Shown here piece after piece: positions 8,131 to 17,018 of a DNA stretch of 64,000 bases. How positions within the stretch are numbered: the stretch's first letter is position 1; each line of letters opens with the position of its first letter. This DNA is from DATHBD01 sp035296325 (GTDB lineage: Bacteria > Actinomycetota > Actinomycetes > Mycobacteriales > Micromonosporaceae), in NCBI GenBank assembly GCA_035296325.1, contig DATHBD010000058.1, positions 62,001 through 126,000 on the forward strand. Direction: 5' to 3'. The translations under genes were made by a program, and so were the position numbers. The notes beneath the pieces were generated by a model. The model was not told the origin of the DNA. It saw nothing but the letters and a program-made list of their open reading frames with translations, and did no database searches.

Positions 8131-8679
8131 ATGCGATGCCCGTACTGCCGGCACGCGGACTCGCGCGTGGTGGATTCGCGTGAGGCCGACGACGGTCAGC
8201 TGATCCGGCGTCGGCGCTCCTGCCCGGAGTGCGGTCGCCGGTTCACCACGGTCGAGGAGGCCGTGCTCGCCGTGGTGAAGCGCAGCGGCGTGACCGAGCC
8301 GTTCAGCCGCTCCAAGATCACCGCAGGGGTTCGCAAGGCCTGCCAGGGGCGGCCGGTCGACGAGGACTCGATCGCGGTGCTCGCGCAGAAGGTTGAGGAG
8401 ACCATCCGGGCGCGGGGTGCCGCCGAGGTGCCCAGCCACGATGTCGGGCTGGCGATTCTGGGCCCGCTCCGCGACCTGGACGAAGTCGCCTACCTGCGCT
8501 TCGCCAGCGTCTACCGGTCGTTCGACTCGCTGGGGGACTTCGAACGCGAAATCGCGTCGCTGCGGGCGGCGGCGTCGACCACGGAAGCCGACGGGCGGGC
8601 CGGAGCACCGGAAACGACGGAGGCCGCCACGGCGGCGCGCCGGACCAGCAAGGAGGGGCACAGTGTCGCGACGGGCTAG
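8131..8679 (+). CDS. nrdR: Transcriptional repressor NrdR
   Basis: A 182-residue regulator. The zinc ribbon has C3, C6, C31 and C34, and the ATP-cone follows (about 46-140, VVKRSGVTEPFSRSKI onward). NrdR senses ATP/dATP and represses ribonucleotide reductase genes. The tail after about residue 150 is Ala/Thr-rich and longer than usual. The nrdJ start lies inside its last codons, so the two genes are translationally coupled. The NrdR-box-like site upstream suggests autoregulation of the pair. Confidence 0.96.
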   Translation: MRCPYCRHADSRVVDSREADDGQLIRRRRSCPECGRRFTTVEEAVLAVVKRSGVTEPFSRSKITAGVRKACQGRPVDEDSIAVLAQKVEETIRARGAAEVPSHDVGLAILGPLRDLDEVAYLRFASVYRSFDSLGDFEREIASLRAAASTTEADGRAGAPETTEAATAARRTSKEGHSVATG

Positions 8680-11600
8680 GCAGCAGCCGCGACCGGGGAG
8701 CGCTGCGGGGGGCCGCACGAGCGCCGGTACCGAAACCGGAGCGACGACCGCTCCGGACATTTCTGAGAAGCACGACGCCGGCGCAAGCCGGGCGACGGCA
8801 ACGATTTCGAGGGGGCCACAGAGTATGGCGGGGGACGCAACGACGGAAGCGACAGGCAGCCAGACCACGAGGGACTGGCCGCCAGCGACCGACGCGACGT
8901 CCGGGGGGCAGCGCACGCCGGGAGGGCTGCGCATCGAACGGGTCTGGACCACCGAGGGCGTCCACCCGTACGACGAGGTCACCTGGGAACGTCGGGACAT
9001 CGTGCTGACGAACTGGCGGGACGGTTCGATCAACTTCGAGCAGCGGGGTGTGGAGTTCCCGGACTCGTGGAGCCTGAACGCGGCGAACATCGTCACCACG
9101 AAGTACTTCCGTGGGGCGGTCGACACGCCGGGCCGGGAGTGGAGCCTGCGCCAGCTGATCGACCGGGTGGTGCAGACCTACCGGGCCGCGGGTGAGGCCA
9201 ACGGATACTTCGCGACCGAGGCCGACGCCGGCATCTTCGCCGACGAACTGACCTGGATGCTGCTGCACCAGGTGTTCAGCTTCAATTCGCCGGTGTGGTT
9301 CAACGTCGGCACGGCGTCGCCGCAGCAGGTCTCCGCGTGCTTCATCCTCGCCGTGGACGACTCGATGGACTCCATCCTGGACTGGTACAAGGAGGAGGGG
9401 CTGATCTTCAAGGGTGGCTCCGGCTCCGGCGTGAACCTCTCCCGGATCCGGTCCTCCAAGGAGCTGCTCAGCAGTGGCGGCACCGCCTCCGGGCCGGTCA
9501 GCTTCATGCGCGGCGCGGACGCCAGCGCCGGCACCATCAAGAGCGGCGGGGCCACCCGGCGGGCCGCCAAGATGGTCATCCTCGACGTGGACCACCCCGA
9601 CATCGAGGAGTTCATTCAGACCAAGGCCCGCGAAGAGGACAAGATCCGCGCGCTGCGCGACGCCGGCTTCGACATGGATCTGGGCGGCGCGGACATCGTC
9701 AGCGTGCAGTACCAGAACGCCAACAACTCCGTGCGGGTCTCCGACGAGTTCATGCGCGCGGTGGAGGCCGGCACCGGGTTCGGGCTGCGCTCCCGCAAGG
9801 ACGGCAGCGTGATCAGCACGGTCGACGCCAAGGCGCTGTTCCGCACGATCGGTGAGGCCGCCTGGGGCTGCGCCGACCCGGGCATCCAGTACGACGACGT
9901 GATCAACGACTGGCACACCTGCCCGGAAACCGGACGGATTACGGCAAGTAACCCGTGCTTCGCCGGCGACACGCTGGTACACACCGACAAGGGACTCGTA
10001 CGATTCGACGAACTGGTCGCGCGGGCGGGTGACGGTGAGTGGTTCGGCGTGTACACGCATGACGCGACAAACCCGGACGCACCGGCCGAGCAGATTCAGC
10101 TCACCCGCCCGGACGCGGTGATGATCACGGGCACCAACGAGATTCTGCGTCTTGAGTTCAGCAACGGCATGGTGCTGCGCTGCACATCCGGCCACAAGAT
10201 CTGGACCACCAACCGGGGCTATGTAGAAGCCAAGGACATCACCGAGGTCGACCGCATCCTGCCGCTCACACTGCCCACGCCGGCCTCGGCGGCGACGGGC
10301 GAGTTCCGGCTGGCGGCGGACACGCTCGTCCGGGCCGGGGAGGTTGTCCCCACCAAGGGGGTGCGGACGACGGCGCTGCCGGAGAAGTGGACCGCCGATT
10401 TTGCCCATCTGCTCGGTTGGCTCACCGGAGATGGCTGCGTGCGTACCGGTACGCCGGGCCGGCGCGGCGATGCGCCGCTGATGACGTTGGTGTACGGGGG
10501 CGCCGATCGGGACGCATTCGTCGCCCGTCATCAGCAGGTGCTGGCGGACATCGTGGGGTTCGTCCCGAAGCCGTCCGAGCAGCCCAACGGTACGGTGCAA
10601 CTGCGGTCTGGCCGTGCCGCTCTTGTCGACTTCATGACCGCCCTTGGAGTAACCACCGGTCGCGCCCCGCAGAAGCGGGTTCCGGCGGCGGTGCTCCAGG
10701 CTCCGACCGATTCGCAGGCGGCCTTCCTGCGAGGGCTGTTCGACGCGGACGGCTGCGCCGCTGAGCTGGCCAACGGCACCCGGTACGTCGGGCTCGGCTC
10801 GGCGTCGGTTGACCTGCTCCGTGATGTCCAGCGGATGCTCTCCTGCTTCGGCGTGGGAAGCCGCATTTTTGCGACCCGCGCTGGTGCGGCTGAGGATGGC
10901 TTCCGGTACACCACGGTGGATGGCGATGACCGGACATACGGCAGCGCGGACCTGTTCGATCTCCGAATCAGCGGGGAAAACGTCGCGAAGTTCGCAGCCG
11001 CCATCGGTTTCGATCACCCGGCAAAGGCGGATCGGCTGACGGGTTGGCTGGCCAACCACCGTTTCTACCGCACCGACCAGACCGCGACCCTGGTCAGCCG
11101 CGAGTTCGACGGCATCGAGACGACCTACAACCTTTCCGAGCCTCGGAACCACTCGTACATCGCCAACGGTGTCGTCGTGCGGAACTGCTCCGAGTACATG
11201 CATCTGGACAATTCATCCTGCAACCTGGCGTCGCTGAACCTGATGAAGTTCCTCACGCCGGACGGTTCGTTCGCCATCGAGAAGTTCGTCAAGTCGGTCG
11301 AGTTCGTCATCACCGCGATGGACATCTCGATCTGCTTCGCCGACTTCCCCACCGCCAAGATCGGTGAGACCACCCGGGCGTACCGCCAGCTCGGCATCGG
11401 GTACGCCAACCTGGGCGCCCTGCTGATGGCGAGCGGTCTGGCCTACGACTCCGACGCCGGGCGCTCGGTGGCCGCATCGATCAGCAGTCTGATGACCGGC
11501 ACGGCGTACCGCCGCTCGGCCGAACTCGCCGGCGCGGTCGGCCCGTACGAGGGCTACGCCCGCAACGCGGCCCCGCACCGTCGGGTGATGCACAAGCACG

Positions 11601-14272
11601 CCGAGGCCAACGACGCGATCGCCGCCAGCGGCGGCATCGATGTCGCGATCAAGACCGAGGCAACCGCCCAGTGGGCCCGCTGCCTGGAGGTCGGTGAGGT
11701 CAACGGCTGGCGTAACTCCCAGGCCAGTGTGTTGGCGCCCACCGGATGCCTGACCGCCGACACGATGGTGACGACCGACCGGGGGCTGGTCCGCCTCGGT
11801 GAGCTCGGCGACCGGTACGGCGACCGCTGGCAGGACGCGGACTTCTCGGTCTCCACGGATGAGGGCCCGCGCCGGGCGACGAAGTTCTTCATCAATGGCG
11901 AGGAACCGACGCGGCGCGTGGTGACCGGCGGCGGGTACCGGATCCAGGGCACCCTCACGCACCGGATCAAGGTGGTGGACACCGCGAGCGGCGAGTGGGT
12001 GTGGCGGCGGATGGCCGACGTGCGCCCAGGCGACGTGGTGCCTCTGCAGCTCGGCACGCTGGTCGGCGAGCCGCGTACGGTGCCGCTTCCGGTTCTCGAT
12101 CAGGCGTACTACACCGATGACCGCGCGCTGCGCGTGCCGGACGCGGTGAACGCCGATCTGGCCGAGTTGGTCGGCTACTTCATGGGTGACGGCAGCGTGC
12201 ACGCCAAGGGCTTGCGCTTCTGTGTGGCCGACACCGACCTAGACGTGGTGCAGCGCCTCGGTGTGCTGGCGAAGGATCTGTTCGGCATCGAGCCGGTGGT
12301 GACGGCGCAGCAGGGCTACCAGGAGATGACGTTCCAGTCGGTCAGGCTGGCGCGCTGGTGGCAGGCGGCCGGTTTCGCCAAGGCGCTGCCCGATCCCGGC
12401 CACACCGGCAAGGGCTGGGTGCCGCGGGTGCCGTCGGCCATCCTCGAGACCAACGACGTCAACGCGTACGCGGCCTTCCTCCGCGGCCTCTTCGAGGCGG
12501 ACGGCACGGTCGCCGACGGCGTACCGAGCCTGTCCACCGCGACCGAGTCCTTCGCCGGCGAGATTCGCACGATGTTGCTGGTCCTCGGTATGGCGTCGAC
12601 CAGCCGGGAGACGGTCAGCGGCTTCGGCGGGCCGATCTTCCAGGTGCGGCTGCGTAACCAGGAGCACGCCGTCGCATTCGACGAGATCGTCGGGTTCCTC
12701 AGCGAGCGCAAGGCGCGCCGGTTGGTGCTCGAGCCGACCCAGACCGGCAACCGGGACCGGGTTTACCTGGCCGCTGAGCTCTGGCGGGAACTCTGCCCGA
12801 CCGGCCACGAGCTACGTGATGCGGTGCTGCAGTCGCTCCGCAAGACCGGGGCGGTGCCGCGGAACGTGGCACAGCGTCTGGCCGCCGAGACCGGCGATGC
12901 CCGGCTGCGGCAGGTACTCGGCTACGTCTTCGAGACCGTGTCGGCGAACGACGACGGCGGCGTGCAGCCGACGTACGACCTGTCCGTGCCGGAGAACGTC
13001 ACCTACGTGGCGTCCGGCTTCGTCAGCCACAACACCATCGGCCTGATGATGGACTGCGACACCACCGGCGTGGAGCCCGACCTGGCGTTGGTGAAGTTCA
13101 AGAAGCTGGTCGGCGGCGGCTCGATGCAGATCGTCAACCAGACCGTGCCGCGCGCCCTGCGCACCATGGGCTACCAGGAGGAGCAGGTCGAGGCGATCGT
13201 GGAGTACATCGCCGAGCACGGCCACGTGGTCGACGCTCCCGGTCTGCGCACCGAGCACTACTCGGTGTTCGACTGCGCCATGGGGGAGCGCGCGATCGCG
13301 CCGATGGGGCACGTGCGGATGATGGCGGCGATCCAGCCGTTCATCTCCGGCGCCATCTCCAAGACGGTCAACATGCCCGAGTCGGCGACCGTGGAGGACG
13401 TGGAGCAGATCTACTACGAGGGCTGGCGGCGCAACCTCAAGGCGCTGGCCATCTACCGGGACAACTGCAAGGTTGGCCAGCCGCTGTCCAACGCGAAGGC
13501 GGCCAAGAAGGTGGACGTGGCCGCCGTCGAGGTCGCAGTGGCGAGCGTCGAACCTGAGAAGATCATCGAGTACCGGCCGGTGCGCAAGCGGCTGCCGAAG
13601 AAGCGCCCGAGTCAGACGGTGTCGTTCTCGGTGGGCAACGCGGAGGGCTACCTCACCGCGTCGAGCTACCCGGACGACGGCCTCGGCGAGGTCTTCCTGA
13701 AGATGTCGAAGCAGGGCTCGACGCTGGCCGGTGTGATGGACGCGTTCTCCGTCGCCATCTCGATCGGGCTGCAGTACGGCGTGCCGCTGGAGACCTATGT
13801 CTCGAAGTTCACGAATATGCGCTTCGAGCCGGCCGGCATGACCGACGACCCGGACATCCGGATGGCGTCCTCGGTGATGGACTACATCTTCCGCCGCCTC
13901 GCGCTGGACTTCCTGCCCTACGACACCCGGTCGGAGCTCGGCATCTTCACCGCTGCGGAGCGGGCCGCGCGGGTGCGCGAGGAGATGGGGGAGGCACCGG
14001 TCGACCTGACCGAGATGCGTTCCTCGGCACCGGCCGAGGCGCCGGCGCCGGCGCACCAGCCCGAGGTGCCGCCCGCGGCCAAGGCGGCCGATGCGGCACC
14101 AGCCGATGAGCGGCCGGCGCCGCGGCAGGTCGGCTCGTCGACCGAGTTGCTCGAGGCGGTGCACGGCAAGGCGGCCGACGCCCCGCTCTGCTTCACCTGC
14201 GGCACCAAGATGCGACCGGCCGGCAGCTGCTACGTCTGTGAGGGGTGCGGCTCAACCAGCGGCTGCAGCTGA
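8663..14272 (+). CDS. nrdJ: B12-dependent (class II) ribonucleotide reductase NrdJ with two inteins
   Basis: The precursor has 1869 codons. Removing two inteins (9956-11185 and 11747-13033) leaves about 1030 residues: exteins of 431, 187 and 412. The joined sequence restores SNP-CSEYMHLDNSSCNLASLNL, which holds the NxCxE motif of the catalytic thiyl-radical cysteine, and APTG-TIGLMMD of the phosphate-binding loop. The C-terminus has a Cys-rich tail (CFTCGTKM, CYVCEGCG). The enzyme reduces ribonucleotides using adenosylcobalamin and needs no oxygen. GTG 8663 is chosen for its strong AGGAGGGG site; ATG 8825 is the alternative, and the first 90 residues look disordered. It is cotranscribed with nrdR and ends at a strong hairpin. 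Confidence 0.95.
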   Translation: MSRRARQQPRPGSAAGGRTSAGTETGATTAPDISEKHDAGASRATATISRGPQSMAGDATTEATGSQTTRDWPPATDATSGGQRTPGGLRIERVWTTEGVHPYDEVTWERRDIVLTNWRDGSINFEQRGVEFPDSWSLNAANIVTTKYFRGAVDTPGREWSLRQLIDRVVQTYRAAGEANGYFATEADAGIFADELTWMLLHQVFSFNSPVWFNVGTASPQQVSACFILAVDDSMDSILDWYKEEGLIFKGGSGSGVNLSRIRSSKELLSSGGTASGPVSFMRGADASAGTIKSGGATRRAAKMVILDVDHPDIEEFIQTKAREEDKIRALRDAGFDMDLGGADIVSVQYQNANNSVRVSDEFMRAVEAGTGFGLRSRKDGSVISTVDAKALFRTIGEAAWGCADPGIQYDDVINDWHTCPETGRITASNPCFAGDTLVHTDKGLVRFDELVARAGDGEWFGVYTHDATNPDAPAEQIQLTRPDAVMITGTNEILRLEFSNGMVLRCTSGHKIWTTNRGYVEAKDITEVDRILPLTLPTPASAATGEFRLAADTLVRAGEVVPTKGVRTTALPEKWTADFAHLLGWLTGDGCVRTGTPGRRGDAPLMTLVYGGADRDAFVARHQQVLADIVGFVPKPSEQPNGTVQLRSGRAALVDFMTALGVTTGRAPQKRVPAAVLQAPTDSQAAFLRGLFDADGCAAELANGTRYVGLGSASVDLLRDVQRMLSCFGVGSRIFATRAGAAEDGFRYTTVDGDDRTYGSADLFDLRISGENVAKFAAAIGFDHPAKADRLTGWLANHRFYRTDQTATLVSREFDGIETTYNLSEPRNHSYIANGVVVRNCSEYMHLDNSSCNLASLNLMKFLTPDGSFAIEKFVKSVEFVITAMDISICFADFPTAKIGETTRAYRQLGIGYANLGALLMASGLAYDSDAGRSVAASISSLMTGTAYRRSAELAGAVGPYEGYARNAAPHRRVMHKHAEANDAIAASGGIDVAIKTEATAQWARCLEVGEVNGWRNSQASVLAPTGCLTADTMVTTDRGLVRLGELGDRYGDRWQDADFSVSTDEGPRRATKFFINGEEPTRRVVTGGGYRIQGTLTHRIKVVDTASGEWVWRRMADVRPGDVVPLQLGTLVGEPRTVPLPVLDQAYYTDDRALRVPDAVNADLAELVGYFMGDGSVHAKGLRFCVADTDLDVVQRLGVLAKDLFGIEPVVTAQQGYQEMTFQSVRLARWWQAAGFAKALPDPGHTGKGWVPRVPSAILETNDVNAYAAFLRGLFEADGTVADGVPSLSTATESFAGEIRTMLLVLGMASTSRETVSGFGGPIFQVRLRNQEHAVAFDEIVGFLSERKARRLVLEPTQTGNRDRVYLAAELWRELCPTGHELRDAVLQSLRKTGAVPRNVAQRLAAETGDARLRQVLGYVFETVSANDDGGVQPTYDLSVPENVTYVASGFVSHNTIGLMMDCDTTGVEPDLALVKFKKLVGGGSMQIVNQTVPRALRTMGYQEEQVEAIVEYIAEHGHVVDAPGLRTEHYSVFDCAMGERAIAPMGHVRMMAAIQPFISGAISKTVNMPESATVEDVEQIYYEGWRRNLKALAIYRDNCKVGQPLSNAKAAKKVDVAAVEVAVASVEPEKIIEYRPVRKRLPKKRPSQTVSFSVGNAEGYLTASSYPDDGLGEVFLKMSKQGSTLAGVMDAFSVAISIGLQYGVPLETYVSKFTNMRFEPAGMTDDPDIRMASSVMDYIFRRLALDFLPYDTRSELGIFTAAERAARVREEMGEAPVDLTEMRSSAPAEAPAPAHQPEVPPAAKAADAAPADERPAPRQVGSSTELLEAVHGKAADAPLCFTCGTKMRPAGSCYVCEGCGSTSGCS
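9956..11185 (+). mobile_element. Intein 1 of NrdJ with LAGLIDADG endonuclease
   Basis: A 410-residue intein between SNP and CSEYM. It starts with Cys (CFAGDTLVHTDKG, block A), has the block B TxxH (TSGHKIW), two LAGLIDADG-type motifs (LLGWLTGDG and FLRGLFDADG, each with its acidic residue) and block F (TYNLSEPRNHSYIANG). It ends with Asn, and the +1 residue is Cys, the predicted radical cysteine of the enzyme. The penultimate residue is Arg (VVVRN) where His is usual. The endonuclease motifs look intact, so homing may still be possible. Confidence 0.93.
11747..13033 (+). mobile_element. Intein 2 of NrdJ with LAGLIDADG endonuclease
   Basis: A 429-residue intein between APTG and TIGLMMD. It starts with Cys (CLTADTMVTTDRG), has block B TLTH, endonuclease motifs LVGYFMGDG and FLRGLFEADG, block F PTYDLSVPENVTYVASG and the canonical end SHN followed by Thr. 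It is not closely similar to intein 1 outside the splicing blocks, so the two are separate acquisitions rather than a duplication. All splicing residues are canonical. Confidence 0.94.
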
Positions 14273-14290
14273 CAAAGTTCCCGAACGGCG

Positions 14291-14329
14291 GCGAAGGGGA
14301 GTCCGGGCCTGGCCCGGACTCCCCTTCGC
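14291..14329 (+). terminator. Strong hairpin terminator after nrdJ
   Basis: A perfect 18-bp stem (14291-14308 with 14312-14329) and a 3-base loop begin 18 bases after the nrdJ stop. There is no T-tract, which is common for GC-rich actinobacterial terminators. Confidence 0.8.
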
Positions 14330-14448
14330 GCTCCTGCACGCGGCCCGGCTGTTGGCGCCGGCACGCGACGCTTCGAAACTGGTCTTGCCCGCGCCCTTCC
14401 GCGCCGTGGCGCTGACCCGTACGGTGGGCGTCGATCTGGGAGGACGAA

Positions 14449-15018
14449 ATGGCTCGGGGTCGGACAGCCGTGGTCGCTGTGCTCCTTGGCGCCACCGTGC
14501 TGGCCGGGGCCGGCGGATGTGAGGCCCGGTCGGCGAACGCCGCGAAGGTGCCGATCTCATCGTCCGTTCCTGAGGTTCCGCCAGCATCGAGCGCCGGGGG
14601 CGCCTGCCACCTCCTCGACTACGACCAGATCGCGGAGGTCCTGGGGGCCCGGTTCGCGGTCGCGGCGGCGGGCCGGCAGCACGACACCTACACCTGCGTG
14701 GTGCAGGCGGCCGGCGCCAGCTTTCCGGACCTGATGATCGGGGTCACCGCGACCGTGGCCGATCGTGCGGCCTTCGACGTCGCGGTGCGCCCGGCCGGCG
14801 CCGCTGCGGTGGGAAGTCTGGGCCTGGCCGCCTACAGCCTGACGGCGCCGCCCATGGGCGGCGCCGGCCCGGGTTCCACGGTGGGCTGGCTGACCGGCAA
14901 CGGGCGGCTGATCGTCCTGGCGTACCGCCTGCCGCCGACTGCCAGCGCGGCGGATGCCGGAGCGATGACGCCGAAGCTGGTCACGCTGGCGCAGCAGATC
15001 GACTTCGCCAGCTCGTGA
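14449..15018 (+). CDS. Secreted lipoprotein, DUF3558-like
   Basis: A 189-residue protein. The signal peptide ends in a lipobox-like LAGAGGC (Cys24); position -3 is Ala, so the lipobox is imperfect. The mature part begins with a Ser/Pro-rich linker and then GACHLLDYDQIAEVLGARF, which resembles DUF3558 lipoproteins of actinobacteria, with a second Cys in TYTCVVQ that could pair with the first. GGAGG lies 6 bases before the ATG, and a TACGGT promoter-like element sits about 28 bases upstream, so it is transcribed separately from nrdJ. Its function is unknown. Confidence 0.65.
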   Translation: MARGRTAVVAVLLGATVLAGAGGCEARSANAAKVPISSSVPEVPPASSAGGACHLLDYDQIAEVLGARFAVAAAGRQHDTYTCVVQAAGASFPDLMIGVTATVADRAAFDVAVRPAGAAAVGSLGLAAYSLTAPPMGGAGPGSTVGWLTGNGRLIVLAYRLPPTASAADAGAMTPKLVTLAQQIDFASS

Positions 15019-15047
15019 GGGCGCCGGCACCGCCGGGCAGCGCGGTG

Positions 15048-15755
15048 TCAGTGCAGTGCCGAGGCGATCACGGCCGGTGAACTGGCGGACACGAACACCC
15101 GTGACGCCACCTCGAGCGGCAGCCGGACCGTCTCGCCACCCCGGTCCAGGATGACCCCGTCCCGCTCCTGCGCGACGGTCACGACCACACCGGGATCGAC
15201 CCCGGCGGAATGCAGCAGGCGCAGCACCCGCGCGTCGGTCTGCACGCTCTCGCAGATCCGGCTCACCACGACGGTGCCGGTCAACCCGGGGAACGCCAGG
15301 TTGCGCTCGCCGTCCATCGGTGCGGCCTGCGCGGACGCGTCGAACTCTTCGAGCCCGGGGATCGGGTTGCCGTACGGTGAGCGGGTCGGGCGGCCGAGCA
15401 ACTCGTACACCCGCTGCTCCACCGCCTCGCTCATCACGTGCTCCCAGCGGCAGGCCTCGTCGTGGGCCTCCTCGTACGGCATGCCGATCACGTTGACCAG
15501 CAGCAACTCGGCCAGCCGGTGTTTGCGCATCACCGACACCGCGTACGTCCGGCCGGTGGCGGTGAGCAGCAGGTGGCGGTCACCCTCGACGGTGAGCAGG
15601 CCGTCGCGCTCCATCCGTGACACCGTCTGGCTCACGGTCGGGCCGCTCTGGTGCAGGCGTTCCGCGATGCGGGCACGTTTTGGCGTTACGCCCTCCTCTT
15701 CGAGCTCGAGGATGGTACGGAGATACATCTCGGTGGTGTCGACGAGGTCGTTCAA
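15048..15755 (-). CDS. ideR: Iron-dependent repressor IdeR/DtxR
   Basis: A 235-residue regulator: winged helix (about 1-73), dimerisation and metal domain (74-140), SH3-like C-terminal domain. Counting from the TTG at 15755, the metal ligands fall exactly at the DtxR numbers: M10, H79, E83, H98, C102, E105 and H106. That, with GGAGG 8 bases upstream, supports this unusual TTG start. IdeR with Fe(II) represses siderophore and iron-uptake genes. It diverges from acuC. The 77-bp gap shows no convincing iron box. In mycobacteria ideR sits beside sigB; here sigB is about 4 kb away with acuC and the Pat-like gene between. Confidence 0.95.
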   Translation of the reverse strand: MNDLVDTTEMYLRTILELEEEGVTPKRARIAERLHQSGPTVSQTVSRMERDGLLTVEGDRHLLLTATGRTYAVSVMRKHRLAELLLVNVIGMPYEEAHDEACRWEHVMSEAVEQRVYELLGRPTRSPYGNPIPGLEEFDASAQAAPMDGERNLAFPGLTGTVVVSRICESVQTDARVLRLLHSAGVDPGVVVTVAQERDGVILDRGGETVRLPLEVASRVFVSASSPAVIASALH

Positions 15756-15832
15756 CAGGGTCTCCTCCCAGACGCCGATGGTACCCGCTCGGTAGGACAG
15801 ACTGGTTCGACGTCGCGCGAGGGAGGCCAGGC

Positions 15833-17011
15833 ATGATCGGCACGCTGGTGCTGTGGGACGAGGCGCTGCTCGCGTACGACCTCGGTGACCACCCGCTCGA
15901 TCCGGTCCGGGTGGAGTTGACCGTCGCCCTGGCGCGGGCGCTCGGGGTGCTCGACCGCCCCGGGGTGACCGTCGAGGCCCCGGCGGCCGCGACCGACGAG
16001 GCACTGCTGCGGGTGCACACCGCGGAGTACGTCAACGCCATCCGTGAGGCGTCGGCCGGCGTCCGCCGTTCCGGCTACGGGCTGGGCACCAGCGACAACC
16101 CCATTTTTCCGGGCATCCACGAGGCGAGCGCGCTGATCGCCGGCGCCACCCTCCGCGCGGCCGAGGCGGTATGGCTCGGGGAGGCCGGCAACGCCGTCAA
16201 CATCGCCGGCGGCCTGCACCACGCCATGCCGGACCGGGCGTCCGGCTTCTGCGTGTACAACGACCCGGCGGTGGCGATCGCCCGCCTGCTCGGCCTCGGC
16301 GCGGAGCGCATCGCCTACGTTGATATCGATGTGCACCACGGCGACGGGGTGCAGGAGATCTTCTACGACGATCCCCGCGTGCTCACGGTCAGCGTCCACG
16401 AGTCGCCCCGCACGCTCTTCCCCGGCACCGGGTACCCGAGCGAAACCGGCGGGCCGGCCGCCGAGGGCAGCGCCGTGAACGTCGCCCTGCCACCCGGCGT
16501 GGACGACGCGGGCTGGCTGCGGGCGTTCGCCGCGGTGGTGCCCAGTGTGCTGCGTGCCTTCCGCCCGCAGATCCTGTTCACCCAGTGCGGCGCGGATGCC
16601 TACCGCAGCGACCCGCTGGCCAACCTGCGGCTCACCGTGGACGGGCAGCGGGCCAGCTATCTGGCGCTGCGGGCGATCGCCGACGAGGTCTGCGACGGGC
16701 GCTGGGTGGCGACCGGCGGCGGCGGATACGCCCTGGTCGAGTGCGTGCCCCGGGCGTGGACCCATCTTCTGGCGATCGCCACCGGAGAGCCGGTCGACCC
16801 GGTCACGGCGACCCCGCAGTCCTGGCGGGAACTGGTCCGGCAGCGCCGTCCGCGGGAGCCTGCGCCCCTCGCCATGACCGACGGTGCCGATCCCGGGTAC
16901 CTGCCGTGGCAGCCGGGCGACGGCGCGGACGCCCTGGACCGGGCCATCCAGACCACCCGCCGGCTGACCTTCCCGCACTTCGGCCTCGACCCGTACGACC
17001 CGCGGGACTGA
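15833..17011 (+). CDS. acuC: AcuC-type acetyl-lysine deacetylase (histone deacetylase family)
   Basis: A 392-residue Zn-dependent deacetylase. The charge-relay histidines are in GGLHHAM, the metal ligands in DIDVHHGDG and GADAYRSDP, and the substrate Tyr region in GGGGYAL. In Bacillus and actinobacteria, AcuC removes acetyl groups from acetyl-CoA synthetase and so restores its activity. GGGAGG lies 6 bases before the ATG. The next gene, 7 bases on, encodes a GNAT/acyl-CoA-synthetase-like fusion of the Pat type, so this looks like an acetylation/deacetylation pair in one operon. Confidence 0.92.
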   Translation: MIGTLVLWDEALLAYDLGDHPLDPVRVELTVALARALGVLDRPGVTVEAPAAATDEALLRVHTAEYVNAIREASAGVRRSGYGLGTSDNPIFPGIHEASALIAGATLRAAEAVWLGEAGNAVNIAGGLHHAMPDRASGFCVYNDPAVAIARLLGLGAERIAYVDIDVHHGDGVQEIFYDDPRVLTVSVHESPRTLFPGTGYPSETGGPAAEGSAVNVALPPGVDDAGWLRAFAAVVPSVLRAFRPQILFTQCGADAYRSDPLANLRLTVDGQRASYLALRAIADEVCDGRWVATGGGGYALVECVPRAWTHLLAIATGEPVDPVTATPQSWRELVRQRRPREPAPLAMTDGADPGYLPWQPGDGADALDRAIQTTRRLTFPHFGLDPYDPRD

Positions 17012-17018
17012 GGCCGCG

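Noticed and set aside
8318..11203. A 961-codon open frame on the minus strand opposite nrdJ
   Set aside because: It lies opposite clear nrdR/nrdJ coding sequence, lacks family features and reflects the scarcity of stops in GC-rich DNA.
12812..14164. A 450-codon minus-strand frame opposite the nrdJ C-terminus
   Set aside because: His/Arg-rich shadow of the true gene with no recognisable domain.
15756..15832. Possible iron box in the ideR-acuC gap
   Set aside because: No convincing match to TTAGGTTAGGCTAACCTAA was found; the best fragments share only short runs.
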